Assembly (NCBI GenBank): GCA_027717875.1
Contig: JALLOL010000062.1
Location: 1 to 11,366, forward strand
From: Acidobacteria bacterium AH-259-L09
Lineage (GTDB): Bacteria; Acidobacteriota; UBA6911; RPQK01
Length of the DNA: 11,366 nt
Direction of reading: 5' to 3'
The notes beneath the pieces are model-generated. The model made no database searches, had not been told where the DNA came from, and saw only the letters and a list, made by a program, of their open reading frames with translations. Positions 1-6,981 of this stretch are shown here, in pieces (within the stretch, counting starts at the first letter, position 1; every line of letters begins with the position of its first letter). The translations under genes and the position numbers were made by a program.

Positions 1-2
1 AG

Positions 3-389
3 TATCCGTGCCAGAAGCCACCTTGGGCGAATTTGACCGCTATCGATTTGAGTGTAGGGGAAATCCGCTGGCAAGTTACTTTGGGTGTAGTGGATGAGCT
101 CGTGGCGCGGGGGATTCCTCCCACCGGGACATCCAACCTGGGAGGGTCAATTGTGACAGCCGGAGGATTGGTGTTCATTGCCGCTACCAATGACAGCCGT
201 TTTCGCGCTTTCGACAAAGACACGGGAGAAGAACTGTGGGTCACACGCCTGCCTGCAAGCGGCCACGCCACGCCGATGACGTTTTTGGGACCTAAGACGG
301 GAAAGCAATTCGTCGTCGTCGCAGCCGGAGGCGGAAACAAATACAACCGGGTCTATAAAGATGCCCTCGTGGCCTTTGCTTTGCCGTAG
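3..389 (+). CDS. PQQ-dependent (quinoprotein) dehydrogenase, C-terminal fragment
   Basis: This is the last 128 codons of a gene whose 5' part lies left of the window; the frame is open from base 3 to the TAG at 387-389. The segment reads like the end of the eight-bladed beta-propeller of glucose-dehydrogenase-type quinoproteins. It starts with PCQKPPW, has [14 protein letters not shown], and has a second propeller strand [11 protein letters not shown]; both match the repeated A-x-D-x-x-TG-x-x-x-W tryptophan-docking motif. A glycine-rich end ([12 protein letters not shown]) is typical of the last blade. Family members oxidise sugars or alcohols in the periplasm and pass electrons to quinone or cytochrome c. 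The PQQ ligands and any membrane or heme domain are outside the window, so the substrate cannot be told. A TTG at 33 is internal and not a real start. The following cytochrome gene lies 48 bases downstream in the same frame. Confidence 0.85.
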   Translation, partial: YPCQKPPWANLTAIDLSVGEIRWQVTLGVVDELVARGIPPTGTSNLGGSIVTAGGLVFIAATNDSRFRAFDKDTGEELWVTRLPASGHATPMTFLGPKTGKQFVVVAAGGGNKYNRVYKDALVAFALP

Positions 390-437
390 GCTGTTAACGC
401 GCCAGACCTGGCAATATACTCTTGTTGCTGGATTTCG

Positions 438-935
438 ATGTGGTTATTGGTTTTTGTATTGCTGCTCATTTCGGTTCAAGAACAGGACCCGAAAACCAAG
501 GAGGTTCGGTCTGAACCGATTCCCCAACCCGTCGCCTTCAGTCATAAGCTGCATATGCAGCTTGGCCTGCAGTGCCGGATCTGTCACCGGAGCACAGAGG
601 TAGCCGGCAGTGCCGGGCTCCCCAATGTGTCCGATTGCATGATCTGCCATAGAGGCATCGCCCCAGACAGGCCGGAGATCCAAAAACTGGCGAGATATGC
701 GCGTGAGAAAAAGTCGATTAAGTGGCTGCGCGTGTATCAGGTTCCCTATTACGTCTTTTTCAGTCACCAAAACCACCGTCGCGCCGGCATCGACTGTTCG
801 GCCTGTCACGGCAAGGTACCGGAGCGTGACGCGCTTTGGAGAGAAAAAGACCTCTCGATGGCAGCCTGTATAGAATGTCACCGCAGCCACGAAGCGTCCA
901 TCGAGTGCCACCTTTGTCACGCACTCGATCAGTAA
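438..935 (+). CDS. secreted pentaheme c-type cytochrome (cytochrome c7/c3-like)
   Basis: A 165-residue protein with five CXXCH heme-attachment motifs: CRICH 46-50, CMICH 67-71, CSACH 120-124, CIECH 144-148 and CHLCH 157-161. Two FSHxxH segments (FSHKLH 34-39, FSHQNH 108-113) precede heme motifs and look like sources of distal histidine ligands, as in class III/cytochrome c7-type multiheme proteins. The first approximately 13 residues are hydrophobic (WLLVFVLLLIS) and act as a signal peptide or anchor, though the usual positive charges before it are missing. ATG 438 is the only ATG, GTG or TTG between the preceding in-frame TAG (387) and the first heme, so the start is well constrained; no strong Shine-Dalgarno is seen. 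Sitting directly after a quinoprotein dehydrogenase, it probably carries electrons from it (inference). The family assignment beyond multiheme cytochrome c is uncertain. Confidence 0.85.
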   Translation: MWLLVFVLLLISVQEQDPKTKEVRSEPIPQPVAFSHKLHMQLGLQCRICHRSTEVAGSAGLPNVSDCMICHRGIAPDRPEIQKLARYAREKKSIKWLRVYQVPYYVFFSHQNHRRAGIDCSACHGKVPERDALWREKDLSMAACIECHRSHEASIECHLCHALDQ

Positions 936-1065
936 AGAAAACAATCTCGATCACATTCAAACAGTCTCCAAGGGGGAAATTGGTCCTCCGATCACGAATC
1001 TGAACGGTCAGAAGATGTCCGAGCTGCGTTCCGCTCTTCTCTTTGCCCTCGGCTTTGACGAGTAG
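874..1065 (+). pseudogene. possible gene remnant overlapping and following the cytochrome gene
   Basis: Between the cytochrome stop (935) and the convergent hydrolase gene, one frame is open from 874 to a TAG at 1063-1065. It reads protein-like near its end (KGEIGPPITNLNGQKMSEL, then RSALLFALGFDE). There is no start codon with a ribosome-binding site and the first part overlaps the cytochrome in another frame. It could be the tail of a gene lost by deletion or frameshift, or chance. I do not recognise the family. Nothing else is visible in 936-1082. Confidence 0.2.
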
Positions 1066-1082
1066 CTGAATCGTGTAAGTTT

Positions 1083-2549
1083 TTAGAATGATTCCGGCTT
1101 CAGGCCCTTGAGCAAATTCACAAGAGTCTCGATAATCTTCGAGGCAGCCTCTATTTCCAGATAGCTGGAGCGGGCCCGCCAGGTTTCATAGCCTCCCAGT
1201 CTATGGTGTTCTACGGTTGGCAGATAACCGTTGTAGCCGTTGGCCAGGCTAATTGTAAAAGTTGTCTGGAAAGGACTCCTCTCTCGGATTTCAAGCCCAA
1301 TTTCCACAAAGACCTCGCAGGGGATCGCCGCAATCACCAGGTCTCCCATTCGCAGGGCCTGCAGAATCAGCGACACCTTCCCTGGATATTCCGCCAGCAG
1401 CAAGGTCTCTCTGGCGTAGATCTCTTCCCGCGATTGCATTGCGAGCCCCTTCGCATCGAGTATGATCCTCTGGGCTGGCTCGATCTCCTCCTTACTCGGA
1501 AGCCGCACATCCAGCTCGATTTCAGTCTGTTTAACACCAAGGGTAACCCACTCTTGATGCTCGATTGTTTGGCATACCCGGAAGGCTTCAGCGGCCACAA
1601 TGTTGGCAACCCGGCGCATCTGCTCATAAGAAGGCTGCGCTTTGCGTTCCCGACGAAAGTTGATGTTGTTAATATTGCCACTGGTCCCGTTGGACATAAT
1701 CCCCACAAATGGCGGATCACTCGCCTCAGCGCCCAGCATTGCCTTAACGCGGTTGGCGAACAGGCCGAAGTAGTCGGCAGAGATCGATCCCCTTTTTGTC
1801 CCGCCAACGTAGTGCAGAGAGTAGTTGGCCAGCAGCGCAATTGGCTGGTCGTTTAATGACTGAACCGAAACGATAGAAAGATTCGGATCAGTGGGGCCGG
1901 CCGGCTCGATCAGATCCGGACTCCTGGCCGGAGGATTCATTCTCACCTGGTCGATCGCCCCGAATGGATTGGGAGGAATGGTGCCGGCTTTCATCTTCCA
2001 GCGACGATTGAACACCTGATCGGAAACCTGACCGACTCCCCATCCGATCTTAGCTGGAGCGAGATTATTGAGTGCCCGCCGCACTCCGTCTGCGATCCGT
2101 CTGGTTAGAAACTGCTTGTAGTGTTCGTCCGCGTTACTTTGAAAGATCGGAACGACGGTGGGGGCGGAGTGAGTATGCGTGGCTGACATGAGTATATGAT
2201 CCATGGGCAGTCCGGTCTGCTCGTACACCGTGTGCTTCGCTGTGTCAAAGATCTCGCCTGGGACCATGCAGCTATCCACCACCACGATCGCCATTTGGGT
2301 CTGTCCGTCGTCAAGTACCAGGCAGCGAGCATGCAGTTCGTCGTGAATATGCACTGCTGTGCGGTCTCGCATCCCGCCATTGATTGACACGCCAAGCCAA
2401 GGCGTGATGTTGCTCGTGGCGGCGCCGGCCTGAAAGCGTTTTGGCGCTTCGGCAGCCAATGTCTCATGTGAGGCAATTTGGGCGTATAAGGCTAAGCCGA
2501 AGGCAAGGAGTGCCAGCACTTTTGGGGTCAGGTATTGGGATTTTGGCAT
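1083..2549 (-). CDS. neutral/alkaline ceramidase-like secreted hydrolase
   Basis: A 488-residue protein of the neutral/alkaline non-lysosomal ceramidase N-terminal type. These are zinc amidases that cleave the N-acyl bond of ceramide; many bacterial homologues of about this length, lacking the C-terminal domain, have unknown substrates. A signal peptide covers about residues 1-34 (Lys3 and Lys10, then a hydrophobic core, then ETLAAEA). Visible family motifs are GxGxxxSNITPWLGV near 42-54, SATHTHSAP at 122-130 (metal-site histidines 125/127), a histidine in YSLHYVGG (His246), and SNGTSGNINNINF near 286-298, which replaces the NxGDVSPN nucleophile loop of well-studied ceramidases. The protein is shorter than full ceramidases (about 650-700 residues). 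The ATG at 2549 lies inside a REP-like repeat, so the first ten residues are repeat-encoded. A GTG at codon 11 is an alternative start but would remove the positive n-region. The gene is divergent from the dehydrogenase gene at 2839. Confidence 0.8.
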   Translation of the reverse strand: MPKSQYLTPKVLALLAFGLALYAQIASHETLAAEAPKRFQAGAATSNITPWLGVSINGGMRDRTAVHIHDELHARCLVLDDGQTQMAIVVVDSCMVPGEIFDTAKHTVYEQTGLPMDHILMSATHTHSAPTVVPIFQSNADEHYKQFLTRRIADGVRRALNNLAPAKIGWGVGQVSDQVFNRRWKMKAGTIPPNPFGAIDQVRMNPPARSPDLIEPAGPTDPNLSIVSVQSLNDQPIALLANYSLHYVGGTKRGSISADYFGLFANRVKAMLGAEASDPPFVGIMSNGTSGNINNINFRRERKAQPSYEQMRRVANIVAAEAFRVCQTIEHQEWVTLGVKQTEIELDVRLPSKEEIEPAQRIILDAKGLAMQSREEIYARETLLLAEYPGKVSLILQALRMGDLVIAAIPCEVFVEIGLEIRERSPFQTTFTISLANGYNGYLPTVEHHRLGGYETWRARSSYLEIEAASKIIETLVNLLKGLKPESF

Positions 2550-2550
2550 T
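2524..2550 (-). repeat. REP-like repeat, left arm of inverted pair
   Basis: The + strand bases from 2524 begin GGGGTCAGGTATTGGG and continue TTTTGGCATT. Read on the - strand this matches 2790-2815 except for one substitution and one single-base indel. The core GGGGTCAG recurs at 8455. It overlaps the first codons of the ceramidase-like gene (MPKSQYLTP). Confidence 0.7.
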
Positions 2551-2553
2551 TGA

Positions 2554-2811
2554 TGAGCAAACTTAGAACCAGTAGCTCCCGTCCCAAGTCGGTTACTTGA
2601 GGGAAGAGAGTGGCGAAATTCCTCACTCCTACAGCAACTTAACCCTCAAATCGTTCTTATACCCGTAATAACTACTAGATCTTCCAATTTGATGCAACTT
2701 CTGCGGTACCTGTCAGTCGATTCTGACCCAAATAAGGACAAAGCCCTGGCTGCACGGATTGAAAGAGCCCAGTGTGAACTAGCGATGCAAATCCCAAAAT
2801 CCCATACCTGA
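2554..2811 (+). pseudogene. possible gene remnant between the REP-like arms
   Basis: One frame is open from the TGA at 2551 to the TGA at 2809-2811. It gives a protein-like stretch with a candidate ATG at 2692: MQLLRYLSVDSDPNKDKAL, then AARIERAQCELAMQ. The last residues (IPKSHT) are encoded by the right REP-like arm. No ribosome-binding site is visible and no family is recognised. The frame is the same as that of the gene starting at 2839, separated only by this stop. The rest of 2550-2838 holds the two repeat arms and a promoter-like element. Confidence 0.25.
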
Positions 2812-2815
2812 CCCC
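2790..2815 (+). repeat. REP-like repeat, right arm of inverted pair
   Basis: Bases AATCCCAAAATCCC followed by ATACCTGACCCC are the inverted partner of 2524-2550. The two arms are separated by about 240 bases, and both place the GGGGTCAG/CTGACCCC core at the outer end. This is the geometry of paired REP sequences of the kind mobilised in trans by Y1 (REP-associated) tyrosine transposases. No transposase is in the window. Confidence 0.7.
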
Positions 2816-2820
2816 TCAAG

Positions 2821-2829
2821 TGGTATGAT
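2821..2829 (+). promoter_or_regulatory. extended -10 promoter element before the dehydrogenase gene
   Basis: TGG followed by TATGAT matches an extended -10 (TGnTATAAT) at five of six hexamer positions. It ends 9 bases before the GTG at 2839, so the transcript would begin within about 2-4 bases of the start codon. No convincing -35 box is seen at the expected distance. Confidence 0.4.
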
Positions 2830-2838
2830 GTCGACTCG

Positions 2839-5800
2839 GTGTTTGCTCGACAGCATGTCTCTGGGGCTCTACTCGTTCTCATGGTCTTCTTGACTTCTTA
2901 CTCCGCATGCGCGAGTAAGACCGAATCACCCTACCGGCCTGAGGAGGCTCTGCAAACCTTCCAGTTACCCAAAGGATTTCAAATCGAATTGGTGGCGGCT
3001 GAACCGGAAGTGATGGATCCGGTAGCAATAGCCTTTGATGAGCAAGGTCGCCTGTTTGTCGTGGAGATGCCTGATTATCCGCTCGGGAATCGCACTGGGA
3101 GAATCAAGTTACTCGAAGACCGAGATGGCGATGCACGATTTGAGTTTAGCACGGTGTTTGCTGAGAACCTCGGTTTTCCTAATGGTGTGATGCCTTGGAA
3201 AGACGGAGTTCTTGTTAGTGCTGCTCCAGACATCTTCTATCTGGCTGACACTGATGGCGATAATCGGGCTGACATTCGCCAGGTGGTTCTAACGGGATTT
3301 GCTGCCACGAACCCGCAGCTTCGGATCAATGGGCTAGTGTACGGATTGGACAACTGGATCTATGCTGCCTACCCGAGGGCGGGAGGTTCAAGACGTTATG
3401 GACAGTTCGACGATCGCGGTCAGGCCATCCACTTCCCGAAACACCCTGAGGTATCCCCCGTGGGAATTTCCCCGGGGACGGATTTTCGCTTCAGGCCGGA
3501 ACACATGAGACTGGAAGCGGTTGGCGGCATGTCCCAATTTGGGAACGCTTTCGATGCGTGGCGAAATCGCTTTACGGTTTGGAACAACGATCACGTGCGC
3601 CACGTTGTCATTGAAGCTCGATATTTGTCGCGAAATCCCTACCTGGCTGTCGTCTCAGCGATGAAATCAATATCCGATCACGGGAATGCCGCAGCACTTT
3701 ATCCGATCACCCAACAACCCTTTCACATTCATGAGTCGGAAATCGGCCACTTCACTTCGGCTTGTGGAACTTCCGTGTACACTGCGGGGAATTTTTCGGA
3801 AGAGTATAGAGGGGCCTTTTTTGTCTGTGATCCTGTACACAACGTGGTCCACTGCGACCTCTTGTTTCCTGACGGGATCAGCTTCGCGGCGAAGCGGGCC
3901 CGGAAAGAAGCCGAGTTTATGGCTTCAACCGACAGCTGGTTTCGCCCGGTTTTTACCACGGTAGGCCCCGATGGGGCGCTCTATGTTGTCGATTTCTATC
4001 GAAAGCTTGTGGAGCACCCTGAGTTTATTCCGCATGCAGATGAGCAAGGATTCTACGTTTATCAGGGAGTGCTGAGCCACGCCGATTTCCTGCAGGGACA
4101 CGAACTGGGTCGGATCTATCGTATTGTTCATGCTTCCGGCAAACCGGGCTCAAAGCCACAGCTCCATCAAGCTGTGACATCTGAGCTGGTGGAGCAGTTA
4201 TCGAACTCGAACATGTGGTGGCGCATCACCGCCCAGCGGCTTCTGGTGGATCGTCAGGATCCTTCGGCCATTCCAGCCCTCAAGGATGTGACACGCGACG
4301 CTCCTTCAGCAGAAGCTTATATTCATGCACTTTGGACCCTGGAGGGACTGGGTGCACTCGGCTCAGATCTTGTGGCGCGAGCACTGGAAAATAAGAATCC
4401 GAAGGTTCGTGAACAGGCCATACGATTAGCGGAAAAGCATCTCCCCGATTCGAAGCTTCAGAGAAAACTATTTGAAATGACCAGCGATGCGGATGATCGG
4501 GTGCAATTTCAGCTGGCCTGCACGCTGAGCCAGCTTCCCGGCGAGCAAAGCTTTAATCCATTGAAGCAGCTTGTCATCCGCCATCTGGAAGATCCCTGGT
4601 TTCAAGTAGCCGTCCTCACCTCGGCCTCGGAGAATGCCACCTGGTGGCTGCGAGCAGCGGTCACGGATTTCATGGCAGAGCAGTCAAAGGGGAAAGAAGA
4701 GTTTGTGCGCCGGATCACCTCAATCATTGGCGCCAGGGAGAAGAATCGCGAAATCAGCGAAGTGCTGGATATTATCGGCAGGGCCAAAGGCGGGCAAGGA
4801 GGATGGTGGTGGGCAGCCGCTTTAAAGGGACTATCCGAGGGCCTTGAGCGAGGGTCGGAAAGCATTCAGTTGTCCTCTGCTGCACAAAGCCGATTAATCG
4901 CACTGCTAAAAGCTCAGTTACCAGAGGTTCGAAAGGCTGCTTTGGAGGTGATGGCGAGAGTAGAGCTGTCAAATTCAAATCAGGTACAGGAAGCGGTGAG
5001 GAGCGCATCCCGGATGGCTCAGAGTCAAGAAGCTGAACTGGAAGATCGGGTCAATGCCACTAAGCTGCTTGGCCTCGACCCGACCGGCTCCACGATTCCT
5101 ATCCTCAGAAAGCTCCTTACCCCGGCGCAGCCTGAGCAAGTGCAGGTGGCTGCTGCGGCTGCTTTGGCAAGAATCCGAAATTCCAAAGTGGGCACTCAAA
5201 TTCTCCTGGAGAAATGGCAAACATACACGGCGTCGGTCAAAGAGGTGGTGTTGAGAGCTTTTTTCAGTGAACCGGGTCGCCTTCACGCTTTATTAGACGC
5301 GATTGAAACGGGAAAGGTGCAGCCCTGGTTTTTGGACCGCTCCAGCAGGGCTCGACTCCTTCGATTTCCCGACCGGGAGATTCGCGGGCGGGCCAGGGTC
5401 CTTGTGGCTGATTTCGCAAATGATGACGCCAAACGCCAAGAAGTTTTCAAACAATTTCATCCTGCTCTGCAAATGAGCGGCAATCTCCAGCATGGTGAGG
5501 AAATCTTCAAGGAAAAGTGCAGCGGCTGTCACAGGATTGGAGCGATGGGAGTGGAAGTGGGACCGGACCTGTTGAGCCTCACCAAACAAACCAAACAATA
5601 CCTTCTGACGGAAATCCTGGATCCTAATGGAAACCTCGTGCCCGGCTATGAAGAGTACCTGGTGAGGACAAGCGATGGCAGATTGATTACAGGAGTGTTA
5701 GCGGAGGAGACGCCGACGACCTTGACACTGCGTCGCAGAGAGGGAGAAGAAGATACGATCCTTCGCAGTAACATTGCGAGTTTACGCCTTTCCAGTGTCT

Positions 5801-5901
5801 CGCAGATGCCGGAGGACTCGATGGAAGGGATGAGCGTTGAGGATATGGCCGATCTTCTCCAATATTTGAAGAGTCTTGCCGGGAGAGGAGGAATGGAATG
5901 A
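2839..5901 (+). CDS. secreted membrane-bound-dehydrogenase-type protein with HEAT repeats and C-terminal heme c domain
   Basis: This 1020-residue protein has three parts. A signal peptide spans about 1-27 (SGALLVLMVFLTSYSACA; the Cys lacks a clean lipobox). Residues about 35-430 form a beta-propeller of the putative membrane-bound dehydrogenase type common in planctomycetes, verrucomicrobia and Solibacter relatives. It carries DTDGDNRADIRQ, GPDGALYVVDFYRKLVEHP near 376-394, and GRIYRIVH at 424-431. Residues about 450-860 are helical HEAT-like repeats. The C-terminal 145 residues are a cytochrome c-like domain with CSGCH (Cys894, Cys897, His898) and a likely axial Met990 in SQMPEDSMEG. It probably oxidises a sugar-like compound outside the cytoplasm and passes electrons through its heme; the substrate is unknown. 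GTG 2839 is chosen because it keeps the full signal peptide; ATG 2881 would shorten it. The stop overlaps the next start (ATGA), so the two genes are translationally coupled. Confidence 0.85.
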   Translation: MFARQHVSGALLVLMVFLTSYSACASKTESPYRPEEALQTFQLPKGFQIELVAAEPEVMDPVAIAFDEQGRLFVVEMPDYPLGNRTGRIKLLEDRDGDARFEFSTVFAENLGFPNGVMPWKDGVLVSAAPDIFYLADTDGDNRADIRQVVLTGFAATNPQLRINGLVYGLDNWIYAAYPRAGGSRRYGQFDDRGQAIHFPKHPEVSPVGISPGTDFRFRPEHMRLEAVGGMSQFGNAFDAWRNRFTVWNNDHVRHVVIEARYLSRNPYLAVVSAMKSISDHGNAAALYPITQQPFHIHESEIGHFTSACGTSVYTAGNFSEEYRGAFFVCDPVHNVVHCDLLFPDGISFAAKRARKEAEFMASTDSWFRPVFTTVGPDGALYVVDFYRKLVEHPEFIPHADEQGFYVYQGVLSHADFLQGHELGRIYRIVHASGKPGSKPQLHQAVTSELVEQLSNSNMWWRITAQRLLVDRQDPSAIPALKDVTRDAPSAEAYIHALWTLEGLGALGSDLVARALENKNPKVREQAIRLAEKHLPDSKLQRKLFEMTSDADDRVQFQLACTLSQLPGEQSFNPLKQLVIRHLEDPWFQVAVLTSASENATWWLRAAVTDFMAEQSKGKEEFVRRITSIIGAREKNREISEVLDIIGRAKGGQGGWWWAAALKGLSEGLERGSESIQLSSAAQSRLIALLKAQLPEVRKAALEVMARVELSNSNQVQEAVRSASRMAQSQEAELEDRVNATKLLGLDPTGSTIPILRKLLTPAQPEQVQVAAAAALARIRNSKVGTQILLEKWQTYTASVKEVVLRAFFSEPGRLHALLDAIETGKVQPWFLDRSSRARLLRFPDREIRGRARVLVADFANDDAKRQEVFKQFHPALQMSGNLQHGEEIFKEKCSGCHRIGAMGVEVGPDLLSLTKQTKQYLLTEILDPNGNLVPGYEEYLVRTSDGRLITGVLAEETPTTLTLRRREGEEDTILRSNIASLRLSSVSQMPEDSMEGMSVEDMADLLQYLKSLAGRGGME
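5886..5891 (+). promoter_or_regulatory. ribosome-binding site for the binding-protein gene
   Basis: AGGAGG lies 6 bases before ATG 5898, within the end of the dehydrogenase gene. It fixes the start of the binding protein and supports co-translation across the ATGA overlap. Confidence 0.8.
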
Positions 5902-6872
5902 GAAAGATTGTTGTGATGGCGATGGTCCTGATTCTTGTTTTTCCTGTTGTCGGGATAGCTGCAAGAAACAATGTTGAGGACATTGTGATCGGTGCGAGCC
6001 TCATTTCCAAGGACAACATGTGGTGGGCGAACGTGGGTAGATTCCTGGAGCAGGCAGCCACCATGCGAGCAGTAAAACTGATTGTGCTTTGGGCGCAAGG
6101 GAATCCGGCGAAGCAGCTTAGAGATACGGAAGACCTGATTCAAAAAGGTGTGAACGGAGTTCTGCTGGGGCCTGTACATAATAAGGGCAGTGTGGTTGCC
6201 ATTGAAGCGGTACACAAGGCTGGCATCCCCTTGGTTCAAATTGCGCGCTCATCGGCGACGCAGAATTTTTCAGCCTCTTTTGTGTTCGATGAAAAAATGT
6301 TCGGTGTCAAACAGACTGAGTTCCTAGCGTCCAGGCTGCCCAACGGTGGCAGCGTGGTTTACCTTTATGGTCCAGTGGGGGCTTCTTATCCCGCCATACA
6401 ATTCGAAGGTTTTGAGGAGACCCTCAATAAGTATCCGAAGATCAAGCTGCTTCACGTTTTCAAAAGCAAGGTCGACACTGTGGCTGAAGGCCTGAGAAAC
6501 GCCGAGGATGCCTTGGTGAGATATGGCAAGATCGACGCCTTTGTGGGCAGTAACGATGACTTGGTGCTGGGCGCTATTAGGGCCGCTGAGAGCGCCGGAC
6601 GGGCCAAAGAAATTACTTTTGTGGGTAACTCCGGCCTTCCCATGGGAATGCAAGCCATTTACGAGGGTAAAATGGCTTATACCTCATTGAAGAGCCAGGC
6701 CGCTATGATCATTCAAGCACTTGATGCCCTGATCAAGATCATTCAGGGCAAGAAAGTTGCCAAGCACAACATGGTGCAGCCGATTCCCGTGACCAAAGAA
6801 AACGTCCTTACGGTAAGGGATCCGGTTTTCGGAGGAACCGTTTCCAATCCTTCCACGTTTAGACCGCACTAA
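5898..6872 (+). CDS. sugar ABC transporter periplasmic substrate-binding protein (RbsB-like)
   Basis: A 324-residue type 1 periplasmic binding protein of the ribose/xylose/galactose family (Peripla_BP_4). The signal peptide MRKIVVMAMVLILVFPVVG ends near IAA-RN (about residue 22) and has no lipobox cysteine, so a soluble periplasmic protein is expected. After it come the characteristic first strand (DIVIGASLISKDNMWWANV), the strand-turn GVNGVLLGPV with a following helix, and KAGIPLVQIARS. In the second lobe are GGSVVYLYGPVGASY, KIDAFVGSNDDLVLGAI (the usual sugar-binding NDD region) and ITFVGNSGLPMGMQAI. It is followed by its ATPase and permease, so it delivers ligand to that importer. The substrate cannot be fixed from sequence; an aldose, polyol or oxidised sugar is plausible because the preceding co-translated gene encodes a secreted dehydrogenase. 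The TAA at 6870-6872 touches the left arm of the inverted repeat that precedes the ATPase. Confidence 0.9.
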   Translation: MRKIVVMAMVLILVFPVVGIAARNNVEDIVIGASLISKDNMWWANVGRFLEQAATMRAVKLIVLWAQGNPAKQLRDTEDLIQKGVNGVLLGPVHNKGSVVAIEAVHKAGIPLVQIARSSATQNFSASFVFDEKMFGVKQTEFLASRLPNGGSVVYLYGPVGASYPAIQFEGFEETLNKYPKIKLLHVFKSKVDTVAEGLRNAEDALVRYGKIDAFVGSNDDLVLGAIRAAESAGRAKEITFVGNSGLPMGMQAIYEGKMAYTSLKSQAAMIIQALDALIKIIQGKKVAKHNMVQPIPVTKENVLTVRDPVFGGTVSNPSTFRPH

Positions 6873-6981
6873 GTGCCTCGTTTCGTAAGTACCGTAACCT
6901 TTGCTGATGGGGCTTGCGAGGCGAGGTCAAGGAGCGGGGAGGAGTCGATGCCGGGACATCGGCTTTACGAAGCGAGGCACT
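6872..6981 (+). repeat. 110-bp element with 17-nt inverted arms between binding protein and ATPase genes
   Basis: The left arm AGTGCCTCGTTTCGTAA (6872-6888) and right arm TTACGAAGCGAGGCACT (6965-6981) are reverse complements with one difference, which would be a G-U pair in RNA. The left arm starts on the last base of the binding-protein stop codon and the right arm ends immediately before the ATPase GTG, so the pair exactly spans the gap. The right arm contains GCGAGG, the probable ribosome-binding site of the ATPase. An alternative partner for the left arm (CGAGGC, 6917-6922) lies in the loop. It may be a translational control hairpin or a small inserted element. Confidence 0.7.
6936..6943 (+). 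promoter_or_regulatory. strong Shine-Dalgarno-like site with an out-of-frame ATG
   Basis: GGGGAGGAG ends 4 bases before ATG 6948. That ATG opens a frame of 38 codons (MPGHRLYEARH and onward) which ends at the TGA at 7062-7064 inside the ATPase gene, in a different frame from the ATPase. It may be a leader peptide that couples translation into the ATPase, or a sign that a single-base indel separates the true ATPase start from its body. Confidence 0.35.

Noticed and set aside
444..944. 166-codon open frame on the - strand covering the whole cytochrome gene
   Set aside because: It is the antisense shadow of a gene with five heme motifs; the antisense translation has no recognisable domain or ribosome-binding site.
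1203..1856. 217-codon open frame on the + strand
   Set aside because: Lies inside the ceramidase-like gene on the other strand, which has clear family motifs; no independent coding evidence.
2825..2838. ATG codons at 2825 and 2828 as start of the large dehydrogenase
   Set aside because: Both are out of frame with the gene; the upstream in-frame limit is the TGA at 2809, and GTG 2839 is the first usable start.
6901..6981. N-terminal extension of the ATPase from TTG 6901 or ATG 6907
   Set aside because: The added residues are Arg/Gly-rich, run through the inverted-repeat element and have no family counterpart; no ribosome-binding site precedes either codon.
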